The notes beneath the pieces were generated by a model. The model was not told where the DNA came from. It did no database searches and saw only the letters and a program-made list of their open reading frames with translations. Shown here in pieces: positions 1 through 9,670 of a DNA stretch of 64,000 bases. How positions within the stretch are numbered: the stretch's first letter is position 1; every line of letters begins with the position of its first letter. Both the position numbers and the translations under genes were made by a program. This DNA comes from Sterolibacterium sp. (GTDB lineage: Bacteria; Pseudomonadota; Gammaproteobacteria; Burkholderiales; Rhodocyclaceae): the NCBI GenBank assembly GCA_028713555.1, contig JAQTOA010000007.1, positions 62,001-126,000 of the forward strand, written 5' to 3'.

Positions 1-2782
1 TGTCGTCGGCATCGCTGGTGAGGTCGCGGACAAAGCTCTGGTCGATTTTTAGCTGATCGATCGGAAAGCGCTTCAGGTAGCTTAGCGACGAGTAGCCGGT
101 GCCGAAATCGTCCAGCGATATCTTCAAACCAAGCTGTTTCAATTCCGTCAGGGTGCGCACCGCCGAGTCCAGGTTGTTCATCAGTGCGCTCTCGGTGATC
201 TCCAGGCCCAGGTATTTTGCTTCGAGATCCTGACCGAGCAAGCAATGGCGGATCATTGCCGCAAGATTTTCCTGGCGAAACTGATGCGCGGAAAGGTTCA
301 GGGCTACCGGAGGCACGTTTAATCCCGCATCCAGCCAGCGGCGCAGCTGCTTGCATACGGTTTCGATGACCCAGTCACCAAGCGGGCGGATCAAGCCGGT
401 TTCCTCGGCCAGGGGAATGAATTCCGCCGGCGATACCATGCCGATTTTTGGGTGACGCCAGCGGATCAACGCCTCAGCGCCGGACAACTCACCGCTGGCC
501 AGATTCACCTTGGGTTGGTAGTACATCAGCAGTTGGTCACGCTCCATGGCCCGGCGCAGGTCAGCTTCCATGCCAAAGCGGGCGGAAGCGCGTTCGTTCA
601 TCTCCGGTGCGTAAAAGTAGAAGCTGTCGCCTCCCTGGGATTTTGCGCGGTAGGTGGCGGCATTGGCGTTTTGTATCAGTCCGTCCATATCGACGCCATC
701 CCTGGGAAAGAGGCTGATACCCATGCTGGCGGTTATGAGGATTTCATGGCCGTTCTGAATCAGGGGATTCATCACCGCACCCAGCAGCTTGCGGGCGACC
801 GGGGCGACGTCTTCTTCCTTGCCGACGTCGTTCATGATCACGGCGAACTCGTCGGCGGACAAGCGCGCCACGGTGTCGCCGGTTCGCAGGCAAGCAGCGA
901 GGCATTGCCCGACATGTTTGAGCAAGGCGTCGCCGGTGCCATGGCCAAGCGTATCGTTAATGGCCTTGAAACGGTCCAGATCCAGCAGCAGCACCGCCAC
1001 CAGGTGTTGATTGCGCGAGGCATGCAACAGTGCCTGACGCAAACGATCCTGGAACAAGGTGCGATTGGCCAAGCCGGTGAGCGCATCATAGTTGTGTTGG
1101 TGCTCGAGTTCTCTCTCGAAGCGCTCGCGCGTGATGGCGTCGCGGAGATGGGCGATGCCATAGCTCAGGTCGTCGGCCAACTCCTGAAGTAGTCTCATTT
1201 CCTGTTCGTCGAAGGCGTCGGCTTCCTGCGCGTAGATACGCAAGGCACCGATCGTCTTGCCATTGACGACGATCGGCAAGCCGATCGTCGATGCAAAACC
1301 TTGATTCAGCGCAGCATCCCGCCAGCGGGCGTACTGGGGGTCGCTCATGATGTGGCGAATGATGACGCTTTGTCCGGTGCGAATGGCTGTGCCGGTCGGG
1401 CCGCTGCCACTCGGCAGGTTATCCCAGGTGAGATCGAGCGCATCGACGTAGCCGTGATCGTCGCCGGCCTTGGCCACGATGCGGATGCGTTTCTCTGTGC
1501 TGGCGTCGGCGTAACCCACCCATGCCAATGGATAGCGCCCGACCGCGACGATTTCCCGGCAGACGTTGTCGAGCAAGGCAGGTTCATCGGCAGCCCAGAC
1601 CAGCGAACGGTTGACTGCGCTCAATACCCCAAGCGCGCGGTTTGCCCGATGCAATTCCTCGTCGTAGCGAGTGATCCGGGCCTCGCGCAGAACCAGCGCT
1701 TCTCCCATTTGGTTGAAAGCCGCAGAGAGTTGTCCCAGTTCACTCTCATCCGTGGGCAGCAAGGTACGCGCCGACAGATCGCCAGAAGACAAGCGCTGCG
1801 CGGCTTGGGACAAATCCGCTACGCGGCGCAGCAGGAGTCGGCTGGCAAAGACCCTGCCGAGGCCGAGTACCAGGATGGCGGTGATTGCCATGAGGAGCAG
1901 GTTGCGATTCAACATCCAGACGACTTCGCTGTGGGACGTATTGCTCGGCACGCCGATCCAGAGATACAGGTTGCCGCCATAGCCGGGTGGCAGGAGTGGT
2001 GTCACCAGTGTCAGGCGCTCCACGCCATCGGATAATCTCATTTCGTTGACCTTGTTGTCCGATTCATTCAGGATGGCTTTGAGTTGGCCCCATTCGGGGG
2101 CACTTTGGCCGATCAGCGCCGCCTTGTCCCGGTAGCCGGCAAGTACGTTACCCTGGCTGTCCAGCAAGGTGAGAATGGAGCCGTAGGGCAGGTCCGTACG
2201 CAGCAGCATCCGGTGCAGCCAGGAAAGGTCGATGCTGAGTGAAACCAGCGTGGAAATCTTCCCTTGCGGGGTGATCACTGGTTCGGCCAGAAGAACTGTG
2301 CCCTTGCCGGTGACGGGACTGGTCTGATAGTCGCCAATCACAAAGCTGCGCAGTTTGATCGCATTCTTGAAATACTTGCGTTCGGACAGGTTAATCGGCT
2401 CGCGCAAGGGCTTGCTGGCGCAGCGAACCCTGCCGGAGGCGTCGGCGACGCTGATGTCTTCGTATTGATCATGCAGCTGCAGCAGATCGGAGAGCAGTTT
2501 GGTGCACTGGTCGGCAGCGACTTCACCGCGCACTTCCGGCGTGCGTCCCAGGTTTTGCATGGTGCCGTGGCTGTGTTCGAGGAGTTCCTGCATGCGCGAG
2601 TGGATTTCCTGGGACAAAACCCATACCTGTCGTTGCGACACGGCCAAGGCTTGCTGATGTTCCTCGTAGGCCGAGAAGAGAATCAGGGCAAATGCGGGCG
2701 CCACCGCCAGGAGCAGCAGAAACAGGATTCTGCTCTGCGTGCTGGCAAGCCAGGTGCGGATTCGCGGGAAGAATGCGGGCAT
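1..2782 (-). CDS. Membrane sensor GGDEF/EAL protein (Cache-HAMP-GAF-GGDEF-EAL), 3'-truncated by window edge
   Basis: The frame stays open from the ATG at 2782 to base 1, so at least 927 residues are visible and the end of the EAL domain is missing. A first membrane segment lies at about residues 12-32, followed by a Cache-like periplasmic region, a second membrane segment (about 291-312), HAMP, GAF (about 395-540), GGDEF (about 555-725) and EAL from about 735. The GGDEF signature reads SADEF, so cyclase activity is doubtful. The EAL side keeps EALIRW and DDFGTGYSSLSYLKRF with LKIDQSFV, as in active c-di-GMP phosphodiesterases. The likely role is an inner-membrane sensor that hydrolyses c-di-GMP, with the degenerate GGDEF perhaps acting as a GTP-sensing regulator (inference). 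It lies downstream of the lipoprotein gene on the same strand, with a 102-bp gap. Confidence 0.9.
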   Translation of the reverse strand, partial: MPAFFPRIRTWLASTQSRILFLLLLAVAPAFALILFSAYEEHQQALAVSQRQVWVLSQEIHSRMQELLEHSHGTMQNLGRTPEVRGEVAADQCTKLLSDLLQLHDQYEDISVADASGRVRCASKPLREPINLSERKYFKNAIKLRSFVIGDYQTSPVTGKGTVLLAEPVITPQGKISTLVSLSIDLSWLHRMLLRTDLPYGSILTLLDSQGNVLAGYRDKAALIGQSAPEWGQLKAILNESDNKVNEMRLSDGVERLTLVTPLLPPGYGGNLYLWIGVPSNTSHSEVVWMLNRNLLLMAITAILVLGLGRVFASRLLLRRVADLSQAAQRLSSGDLSARTLLPTDESELGQLSAAFNQMGEALVLREARITRYDEELHRANRALGVLSAVNRSLVWAADEPALLDNVCREIVAVGRYPLAWVGYADASTEKRIRIVAKAGDDHGYVDALDLTWDNLPSGSGPTGTAIRTGQSVIIRHIMSDPQYARWRDAALNQGFASTIGLPIVVNGKTIGALRIYAQEADAFDEQEMRLLQELADDLSYGIAHLRDAITRERFERELEHQHNYDALTGLANRTLFQDRLRQALLHASRNQHLVAVLLLDLDRFKAINDTLGHGTGDALLKHVGQCLAACLRTGDTVARLSADEFAVIMNDVGKEEDVAPVARKLLGAVMNPLIQNGHEILITASMGISLFPRDGVDMDGLIQNANAATYRAKSQGGDSFYFYAPEMNERASARFGMEADLRRAMERDQLLMYYQPKVNLASGELSGAEALIRWRHPKIGMVSPAEFIPLAEETGLIRPLGDWVIETVCKQLRRWLDAGLNVPPVALNLSAHQFRQENLAAMIRHCLLGQDLEAKYLGLEITESALMNNLDSAVRTLTELKQLGLKISLDDFGTGYSSLSYLKRFPIDQLKIDQSFVRDLTSDADD

Positions 2783-2884
2783 GAACGAGTCGATGGGATG
2801 TGATTTATCTATGACAAGTGAAGTGTGTTCAGGTCTGGGTGCTACGGTGTGTTACCAGGGTGCCGATGCCATCTCTGCCTGAAA

Positions 2885-3595
2885 TCAGTTCGCCATCGCC
2901 AGTACGATGACCCGACCATCGTCGGCAAAGGCCACCTTGTAGCTGTTTTCCTTGTAGGTCTTGTTGTTGCTGACCAGTGCGGTATTGACGGTATAGGTCT
3001 TTCCCTTGGCAGTCGCTGGCAGTTTGAACTTGGAATTGGTCTGGTAACGGCCGGCGCCATCCACGGCAGCTACCTTTTCGGTCTTCTCTTCGACCAGCTT
3101 GTTGTTCTCGTCGTAGATGGCGTATTTCTGTTGCACCTCCGGGATCTTGTCGCCATAACCGATCATGTCGGTATTGGAAGTGAGCTTGACTTCCTTCTGG
3201 CCGGAGGCATCGGGTGGAACCTCAGTGACCTGAGTGGTGAAATTGGCCGGTACGATATCTTTCTTCGGTGGCTGAGTCTTCTTGTTGGCGGCGTATTGCT
3301 TGTTGACCTCTTTGGCGTTTGCGATCTTTTTCGATTCGAAGTACCAACCGATCAGGAAGCCGGCGACCGCGCCGATCACCGCACCCTTGGCGCAGCCTTG
3401 GCCGCCGGCGGCCGCCACAGCGCAGCCGGCGGCCGCACCCACCAAGGCAGCCTTGGCCTTGTCATCGATGACGAAGGAGCCGTCGGCGTTTTTCTTGAAG
3501 GAACCATCGGGGTTGGTGGCGCAACCGCTTGAAGTGACCAAAAAGGCGAAGGCGACAGAAGTGGCGATGGTGTGTTGCAGAGTACGTGGGGTCAT
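2885..3595 (-). CDS. Glycine-zipper lipoprotein, partner of the upstream WD40-caspase gene
   Basis: A 236-residue protein with a signal peptide ending at a cysteine (TSSGC), which suggests a lipoprotein although the -3 position is not ideal. Residues about 48-80 form an Ala/Gly-rich stretch with GxxxG spacing (GAVIGAVAGFLIGWY), typical of glycine-zipper envelope proteins. The rest is a soluble, Lys/Thr-rich beta-type domain of unknown family. A good Shine-Dalgarno (CTGGAG, 8 nt before the ATG) supports the start. It begins only 23 nt after the caspase-like gene ends, so the two are almost certainly co-transcribed. Function is unknown; an envelope-attached partner of the caspase-like protein is an inference. 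Confidence 0.8.
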   Translation of the reverse strand: MTPRTLQHTIATSVAFAFLVTSSGCATNPDGSFKKNADGSFVIDDKAKAALVGAAAGCAVAAAGGQGCAKGAVIGAVAGFLIGWYFESKKIANAKEVNKQYAANKKTQPPKKDIVPANFTTQVTEVPPDASGQKEVKLTSNTDMIGYGDKIPEVQQKYAIYDENNKLVEEKTEKVAAVDGAGRYQTNSKFKLPATAKGKTYTVNTALVSNNKTYKENSYKVAFADDGRVIVLAMAN

Positions 3596-3618
3596 GTCAT
3601 ATCTCCAGTTTTAGGGGG

Positions 3619-6600
3619 TTACTTGATTACAATGGCGATTGGTTCGTCGATTCCATGGTCGCTGATGAACGGACGTTGCTCGTTGTTCGACAATTCCTTG
3701 ACTCGACGCGTGACGTAGCGCTTGAGCCCGGTGGGATATACCAGATTGTCTTCCTTATCCGCGGCCTTACCTCGCAATCCTTCGATCAGGGCCTTGGTGA
3801 AGAATCCATTTTCATCATCTTCGCCGGATTTTTCCTTGCCGGTGGACGAGGCAAAAATAGTGACACCCCGCTCATCGTCGATCTTGTTGATCATATCGGT
3901 CGAATTCGACGCCTTGCCCGATGCCTGATTGGCCAGTGCGCCTGAATAGCAAGCATCGAGAAAAAACATGGCGCGTCCGGGCAGGTTTTGCAAGGTGCCG
4001 ACGATTTGATCTCCGGGCAGCCATTCCGCAGGTTTGCTGGCCATGCCATCCGGCTTGAAAGGAATGTAGTAATAGGACGCTCCCTGGGCAATGCCATGGC
4101 CGGCGAGGAACAAAACGCCGGCATCCTTTTCCTTGACGTTTGCCTTGAGCCAGTTGAGGCCTTCGATAATTCCCTCGCGGGTTGCCGTCTCGTCGGTCAG
4201 CATCTTGAACTGAAGATTGTTATAGATCTTGCGAGCGCCGGTCGGCGGATTGGCAATGCGGGCCATTTGCGACTTGAAGGCATTAGCGTCCTTGACGGGA
4301 CTTTCCAGTGCATTCTGTCCTGGGTATTTATTCACCGCCACCACCAGCATGTAGAGTGTCTCAAAGTCGGCCTTGTCTCTGGCGGCAGGCATCTTGGCGG
4401 CAGTGGCGCGAGTCACCTTTATGCTGACCGGGTCTGACTTGGCGTTGCGATTTTCGGCAATCAGCAGAATCTCGGCATCCTTGCCGGGCGGCACGCGCAC
4501 CTGTACTTCCTGGGCGGGGATTTCGCTTTGCACCCCACGCTGGGATATGGGCTTGATGCTGCGGTCGAGACGGCCATTGACGCGAATCTTGATATCCTTT
4601 ACCGGGGCATCCGGCGGCGTACGCACCGTGTAGCGGACTGTCACCAGGTCGCCTGCGGTTTCCACCTGGCTGTCCGACTGGAGTTCGATGATGGGCGGCA
4701 CGATTTCCACCAGCTTCGCTGGCGTTGCGGCCGGTAATCCACCAGTCGTCGCCTTGGCCGCAACCGGGGCTTGCCGTTGTGCTTTCGGTTTGTCGGCGGC
4801 CTTGGGTGGCGGCGCCGCCAAGGCGGCGTTGTCGGCTTCCAACGCCGCCAGTTCGGCTTGTGCGGCTCGCAGTGCCTCGCGTTCGTCGCCCGAGGACAAC
4901 ACTTTCTGGATTACGTCGGGACGGTAAAGTCGATCGCGAAAGCGACCGGCGGTAAAAAAGTCGGCCGACTGGTTGAAAGCCCGGTTGAGATGCCAGCCCA
5001 CCAGATTTTCTCCGCCGACGGAAGTGTCGTAGTAACCGGAAGGCGTCCACACAATCCATCGCTCGCGGTCGGCGTGAACGAAAAACGCCAACTGTTCGGA
5101 TCCATCGTTGAGGCGCAGCCAACGGATGCTGCCGTCGCCGAGGCCGGCGACTACCCAGCGACCATCCGTGCTGATGTTCACTGCCCAGGCCGCTGCCGGA
5201 ACGCGGCGCTCCCAAAGCATGGCGCCATCGACGCCGAAATGTCTCAGGAACCACTCGCTGCCGAGGACAAAGCTGCGATCACCGGGCGCCATGGCCAGAC
5301 TTCGCGCCACTTCGCCTGGCCTCATCGGCAGTGCGCGACCGCTGAAGCGCGGTGCCGCGGAGTTCTTCCAATCGCCGGAATCACCGAGAATTCGCGGTGC
5401 ACTCAACTTGCCTGGGGGCGGGCCGCTTTTCATGCTACCGTTAGCGAGATCGAAAACCATGGCTTCTGCCTGAGACGAAAAGCGGAAGGCGACCACATCC
5501 GCTGTCGGGTTGAGCCTGAAGCTGTCCTCGGCGTCGCGAAAATCCGCGCTTTGGGTGCGGCTGGTAGCCTGGGTTTTTCCCTGAAGATCAAACACTGCCC
5601 ATGATGGTTCGGCCGAGGCCGCGGCAACGCTGCCATCCGGCAGGCTGGCCAGCGCCATTACGGTATTGCTGAATTGGCCGATTTCGCGCTTCGGGCCGCG
5701 ACCGTTTTGTGCAAAGGCAAAGACCGGGAAGCGGCCTCCGCTGACATGACTGCCGGCCGCGAAGAGAGTGCCGCCGTCGGCAGACCAGGCGACACGGCCA
5801 AGATTGCCGCCCTTGAGTTCTATGCTGTGCACCAAAGCGAGGCTGGACGCGTCCAGCAAATCCACCCTCGCCTGATCCTGATAACCGACGGCGAGCGTAC
5901 GGCCATCGGCCGAGAAGCTTACGCCATAGGGTTTGCCTCCGGGCGCCTGCTTGCGGGCGATGCGTTCCAGGCCATTGCGTCCGATTTGATAGATGCGTAT
6001 GGCGCCATCGATGCTGGCCACAGCGAGTCGGCCATCGACGGCAAACTCGGCGCCAAACACGGCCTCATTGAATTCCGGATCGGCGCCGACAAATTGCAGG
6101 TTGCGCTGGAACACCCGCAGGCCCTGTTGGCGCAGGCCAATCGCCAAGTACTGGTTGTCTCGTGACCAGGCAAGCTGGGTGATCGGCGCCTCCATGCCGG
6201 TAAGCGTACTCTTTGGAGGAACACTGGCGCTGGCACGGTCAAACAGGTGAAGCAGATGGCCGCCACCGCCATCGAAGGCCGAGTTGCCACCCAGAGCCAC
6301 CGTGCGTCCATCCGGTGATATGGCGGCAGCATAGACCGCGCCCAGGCTCTCGGCGCCGATCGGCGGCCGCAAAACCGAGATGGGCTGGCCACTGCGGGCA
6401 TCCCATAGACGCGCCGTCTTGTCTTCGGACGCAGTGACAATCCAGCGTCCGGACGCGTCGGCAGTGATGCGCGTGATCAAGGCCAGATGACTGCCGGTTT
6501 CGATCCTCAAGACGGGCTCCTTCGGCAGATTCGGTGCCGTCAAGGCTGCGGCCGTGTACAAGCTCAGAACCGTCGCGCAAAGGCTGCAACGTAATTGCAC

Positions 6601-6633
6601 CAAGAATAAGTTGGTCACTGGATGTCCTTTCAT
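3619..6633 (-). CDS. Secreted WD40-repeat protein with C-terminal caspase-like (peptidase C14) domain
   Basis: About 1004 residues from the ATG at 6633. A GTG at 6618, preceded by AAAGGA, and a GTG at 6666 are alternatives. An N-terminal hydrophobic stretch looks like a signal peptide. WD40/beta-propeller repeats fill about residues 40-520 (for example ASEDKTARLWDARSGQPI), then an Ala/Lys/Pro-rich linker, an Ig-like segment, and a caspase fold from about residue 765. The catalytic dyad is visible as His846 (LAGHG) and Cys895 (DACYSG). This architecture is known among bacterial metacaspase-like proteins (orthocaspases). A protease with Arg/Lys specificity acting in the envelope is the family expectation; the actual substrate is unknown. 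It forms an operon with the glycine-zipper lipoprotein gene 23 nt downstream. Confidence 0.88.
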   Translation of the reverse strand: MKGHPVTNLFLVQLRCSLCATVLSLYTAAALTAPNLPKEPVLRIETGSHLALITRITADASGRWIVTASEDKTARLWDARSGQPISVLRPPIGAESLGAVYAAAISPDGRTVALGGNSAFDGGGGHLLHLFDRASASVPPKSTLTGMEAPITQLAWSRDNQYLAIGLRQQGLRVFQRNLQFVGADPEFNEAVFGAEFAVDGRLAVASIDGAIRIYQIGRNGLERIARKQAPGGKPYGVSFSADGRTLAVGYQDQARVDLLDASSLALVHSIELKGGNLGRVAWSADGGTLFAAGSHVSGGRFPVFAFAQNGRGPKREIGQFSNTVMALASLPDGSVAAASAEPSWAVFDLQGKTQATSRTQSADFRDAEDSFRLNPTADVVAFRFSSQAEAMVFDLANGSMKSGPPPGKLSAPRILGDSGDWKNSAAPRFSGRALPMRPGEVARSLAMAPGDRSFVLGSEWFLRHFGVDGAMLWERRVPAAAWAVNISTDGRWVVAGLGDGSIRWLRLNDGSEQLAFFVHADRERWIVWTPSGYYDTSVGGENLVGWHLNRAFNQSADFFTAGRFRDRLYRPDVIQKVLSSGDEREALRAAQAELAALEADNAALAAPPPKAADKPKAQRQAPVAAKATTGGLPAATPAKLVEIVPPIIELQSDSQVETAGDLVTVRYTVRTPPDAPVKDIKIRVNGRLDRSIKPISQRGVQSEIPAQEVQVRVPPGKDAEILLIAENRNAKSDPVSIKVTRATAAKMPAARDKADFETLYMLVVAVNKYPGQNALESPVKDANAFKSQMARIANPPTGARKIYNNLQFKMLTDETATREGIIEGLNWLKANVKEKDAGVLFLAGHGIAQGASYYYIPFKPDGMASKPAEWLPGDQIVGTLQNLPGRAMFFLDACYSGALANQASGKASNSTDMINKIDDERGVTIFASSTGKEKSGEDDENGFFTKALIEGLRGKAADKEDNLVYPTGLKRYVTRRVKELSNNEQRPFISDHGIDEPIAIVIK

Positions 6634-6793
6634 CAACCCCCGAGCCTGACGGCATGCAATATTCACACGGGTTCAATGAGTTGAAATTGATCTGTGACAA
6701 ATCGATATGAATTGGAATAAGCCAGCCAGTTCGGCCTGTTCTGCACTCGCTGCCGAGAGTGCTTGAATACCTACGTGATGGAGCAAAACCGCC

Positions 6794-8308
6794 TCAGTGG
6801 CTGTCGAAGTCGAAGGCATTGGTCAGATCACCGACATTCTTGCGCATGCCCGGCAGCGGGGCGAGTCCGAAACGGCGCGTGATGAATTTCAGGATCGAGG
6901 TGGTGTCGTAGGGCGTCGAGTCGATGCGGCCTTTTTTAGCGTGGGGCGAAATGATGAGCAGCGGCACTCGCGTGCCCGGTCCCCAACGATCGGCCCAGCC
7001 GGCGCCGCTGGGTGGCGAGACGTGATCCCAGAAGCCGCCGTTCTCGTCGTAGGCAACGATGATGGCGATCTTAGGCCAGAGCGGGCCGGCTTGCAGCTTG
7101 GCGACCAGTTGTGCAATGTGTGCGTCGCCCGCGAGAACATCGGCATAACCGGGATGTTCGTTCAGGTTGCTCTCGGGTTTGTAGAAAGCGACTTGCGGCA
7201 GGCTGCCATCGGCTATCGCCCGAAAGAAGTTGTCGGCATCCTGCAGATGCTTCTGACGATCCGGCGTGCCTGGTGCAAAGCGTGCGAAGTAGTTGAACGG
7301 CTGGTGATGCGCCTCCAGGCTGGCCGTGCCGGGCTTGCGGGCATAAATTACCGCGCGGCGCTCTGCAGGCTGTGCGCCGTCCGCCAGTGCCGCCTGCCAC
7401 CCTCCGGCATACCAGGCCCAGCTGATCCCCTTGGCCGAGAGCGTATCGCCGATGGTACGGAATTTCTGCGGCGGCAGCGGGTGTCCGGCCGGGTCGGCAT
7501 GGCGCGGATCGCCGCCGGCAGCGGGCGAAATGCCGCTGGGTTGATACGGTGGTTGCAGGTTATTCACGGCATAGCCATCGGGCGTCAGCTCACCGTCGAA
7601 TAACTTGGGCGGACCGTCCAGTGCGCTGGGTGGCGAATCGTTGCGGCGCTTGAGCTTGCCGTTGTCATCGAGCCGGGCTTTCATGCTTTCCGGCGCGTCG
7701 GGGAAATAAGGCGTGCAGGCGCAGACCAGCCAGAAATGATTGAGAAACGAACCGCCAAAAGCTGCCATGAAAAAATTATCGGCCAGCACATACTCGCGGG
7801 CATATTTCCACATCGGCAGCTTCGTGCCATCGTAGTAGCCCATGACCAGGCCGCCGGCATTCGACACGGCTGCGTAGCGGTCGAGCCGGCCGGCGTCGAT
7901 CTGTTCGATGTTCTGGTAGTAGCGATGCGTCAGGTCGGCGGTTTTGACATTCAAGGCCTGATTGAAAGGCGTGGCATCGATGCGGAACGGGCGATTGGCC
8001 AAGGCGGAAACAAATTGTTTCTCCTTGTCGTTCCAGACTCCGGGTAATTGCGCGAGTACTTGCCCGTTATGATCGGTCTGCGTCCAGGTTGCTGGCGTGG
8101 CCTGGGCAATGCCGTTGGCGCCCGGGAAAAGTCCGTAGAGATGGTCGAAGCTGCGGTTCTCTGCAACGATCACGACGATATGCTCGATCCGTCGCAGGCC
8201 GGCGTCGATGTCGCCGTGCTGCGCTTCCGCCGCACCGCAGACGACAGACCGGCAGAGCAGCGCCACGACGGTTGCCGTGAAAGCGAACAGGTATCGAGAG
8301 CGGAGCAT
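6794..8308 (-). CDS. Secreted phosphoesterase (acid phosphatase AcpA / phospholipase C family)
   Basis: A 504-residue exported enzyme of the PF04185 phosphoesterase family. It has an N-terminal signal peptide (hydrophobic to about residue 27). The family start motif HIVVIVAENRSFDHLYG carries the metal-binding Glu-Asn and the nucleophile-side region. Downstream are DNFFMAAFGGSFLNHFWLVC and, near the end, VAYDENGGFWDHVSPP and GTRVPLLIISPHAKKG, all typical of AcpA/non-haemolytic PLC enzymes. The length matches the acid phosphatase subgroup rather than the ~700-residue phospholipases C. The role is probably periplasmic or extracellular phosphomonoester hydrolysis for phosphate scavenging. It starts 9 nt after the stop of the upstream pseudouridine synthase gene and may be co-transcribed with it. 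Confidence 0.87.
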   Translation of the reverse strand: MLRSRYLFAFTATVVALLCRSVVCGAAEAQHGDIDAGLRRIEHIVVIVAENRSFDHLYGLFPGANGIAQATPATWTQTDHNGQVLAQLPGVWNDKEKQFVSALANRPFRIDATPFNQALNVKTADLTHRYYQNIEQIDAGRLDRYAAVSNAGGLVMGYYDGTKLPMWKYAREYVLADNFFMAAFGGSFLNHFWLVCACTPYFPDAPESMKARLDDNGKLKRRNDSPPSALDGPPKLFDGELTPDGYAVNNLQPPYQPSGISPAAGGDPRHADPAGHPLPPQKFRTIGDTLSAKGISWAWYAGGWQAALADGAQPAERRAVIYARKPGTASLEAHHQPFNYFARFAPGTPDRQKHLQDADNFFRAIADGSLPQVAFYKPESNLNEHPGYADVLAGDAHIAQLVAKLQAGPLWPKIAIIVAYDENGGFWDHVSPPSGAGWADRWGPGTRVPLLIISPHAKKGRIDSTPYDTTSILKFITRRFGLAPLPGMRKNVGDLTNAFDFDSH

Positions 8309-8317
8309 GGAGAATCT

Positions 8318-9049
8318 TTAGAATTTCTCGTGATCGTCCAGGTAACGCCATTGACCAAGGGGCAAATCGCCGAGCATGACCTTGCCGATGCGGACGCGTT
8401 TCAAGCCCAGGACTTTCAGTCCAACCAGTTCACACATGCGGCGGATCTGACGTTTCTTGCCTTCGCGCAGCACGAAGCGCAACTGGTCGTCGTTTTGCCA
8501 GCCGACCTGGGCGCGCTTGAGCGCCTCGCCATCCAGGCTCAAACCGAAGTTCAGCAAAGCCAGATTGGCCGCCGAAAGCTTCCCTTCGACACGCACCAGA
8601 TATTCTTTCTCGATTTCCGTGTCCTTGCCGATCAGGCGTTTGGCAATGCGTCCATCCTGCGTCAACACCAGCAAGCCCAGCGAATCGATATCCAGCCGTC
8701 CGGCCGGAACCAGTCCCTTCAAATGCGCGGCCTTGAAGCGCAGCGGCGAGTGGTCGCCGGGATAACGGGAAGCCGCATTGATCAGGGTGTAGGCGGGTTT
8801 GTGATCATGCTCGGCTTGCCCCGAGACATAGCCGATCGGCTTGTTCAGCAGGATCGATACGCGCGCCTGCTGGCTGGCTTGAGCGGCTTTGTGCAGCGTG
8901 ATCTTCTGAGTCGGATAGGCGCGGCTGCCGAGTTCGGTGACGCGCTCGCCGTCTACGAAGACCCAACCGCGTTCGATATAGTCGTCCGCCTCGCGCCGCG
9001 AACAGATTCCCTGCGCGGACATTAGCTTGGAGATGCGGACGAGTTCCAT
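8318..9049 (-). CDS. rluF: RluF-type pseudouridine synthase (RsuA/RluB/E/F family)
   Basis: 243 residues from the ATG at 9049; a longer upstream extension would run into cheD and has no family support. An S4 RNA-binding domain occupies about residues 1-60 (RISKLMSAQGICSRREADDY). It is followed by the pseudouridine synthase domain with the catalytic aspartate in PAGRLDIDSLGLL, and the family motif GKKRQIRRMCELVGLKVLGLKRVRIG. RluF modifies U2604 of 23S rRNA (and a tRNA-Tyr position) in E. coli. This protein lacks the long basic C-terminal tail of E. coli RluF, and RsuA or RluB assignments cannot be fully excluded. It lies 14 nt downstream of cheD on the same strand. Confidence 0.85.
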   Translation of the reverse strand: MELVRISKLMSAQGICSRREADDYIERGWVFVDGERVTELGSRAYPTQKITLHKAAQASQQARVSILLNKPIGYVSGQAEHDHKPAYTLINAASRYPGDHSPLRFKAAHLKGLVPAGRLDIDSLGLLVLTQDGRIAKRLIGKDTEIEKEYLVRVEGKLSAANLALLNFGLSLDGEALKRAQVGWQNDDQLRFVLREGKKRQIRRMCELVGLKVLGLKRVRIGKVMLGDLPLGQWRYLDDHEKF

Positions 9050-9063
9050 TCTGAGAATAGGTC

Positions 9064-9654
9064 CTAAAACAGCTCGATTTTCTTTTCGCGCGGCTTGCTC
9101 GGGCCGAGCAGGGTGTTTTCGTAATCCACTTCTTCCTGCACGACCTGCGATGAAACTTCCTGGGTGATGGGAATCCGCTTGCAGAAGGCGTCGCCGCTGT
9201 TCGGCGCGAAGATTACCTTGCGCGCCCAAGGGCCGCCGAAGTCCGAGGAGACCAGGGCGATGCCTTCGCGTTCCAGCCAGTTTTGGGTAAATTCGATGTT
9301 GCCCTTGCCGATCGACTTGCGCAGCGAGCTGACGACGTTGCCGCCGCCGAAAGCCTTGGCGACCATGCGCTGTTTCTGGGCACCCTTGCCGAGCATGGCA
9401 TTCACCAGCACCTCCATGGCATAGTCGCCGCGCAGCAGCGCATCGTATTCGTTGTCGGTGCTGCGTGTGCGCACTGGCAGCATGAAATGATTAAGGCCGC
9501 CAATATGCAGTTTCGGGTCGAACAGGCAGACCGCGACGCAGGACCCTAGCAGGGTGGCGATCGGCGTGAGGTTCTCGACCGCATACTGGCCAGGATGGAT
9601 GTTCCTGGCTTGCTGTTCGAGTTCCTTGCTCGATGGACAGGGAGAGGTATTCAT
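9064..9654 (-). CDS. cheD: Chemoreceptor glutamine deamidase CheD (first copy, distal)
   Basis: 196 residues from the ATG at 9654, 16 nt after the cheB stop. A GTG at 9693 inside cheB is a weaker alternative. CheD deamidates specific receptor glutamines to glutamates and in some bacteria interacts with CheC/CheY. The catalytic Cys39 sits in TLLGSCVAVCLFDP and the His in GGLNHFMLP (His56); KAFGGGNVV and the C-terminal IPITQEVS region fit the family. The C-terminal tail is charged and ends in KKIELF, a hexapeptide almost repeated at the end of the MCP-like protein at 30417-31709. It is the last gene of the cheR-cheD-cheB-cheD cluster. Confidence 0.93.
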   Translation of the reverse strand: MNTSPCPSSKELEQQARNIHPGQYAVENLTPIATLLGSCVAVCLFDPKLHIGGLNHFMLPVRTRSTDNEYDALLRGDYAMEVLVNAMLGKGAQKQRMVAKAFGGGNVVSSLRKSIGKGNIEFTQNWLEREGIALVSSDFGGPWARKVIFAPNSGDAFCKRIPITQEVSSQVVQEEVDYENTLLGPSKPREKKIELF

Positions 9655-9670
9655 GAATCGGCGATCAGTA

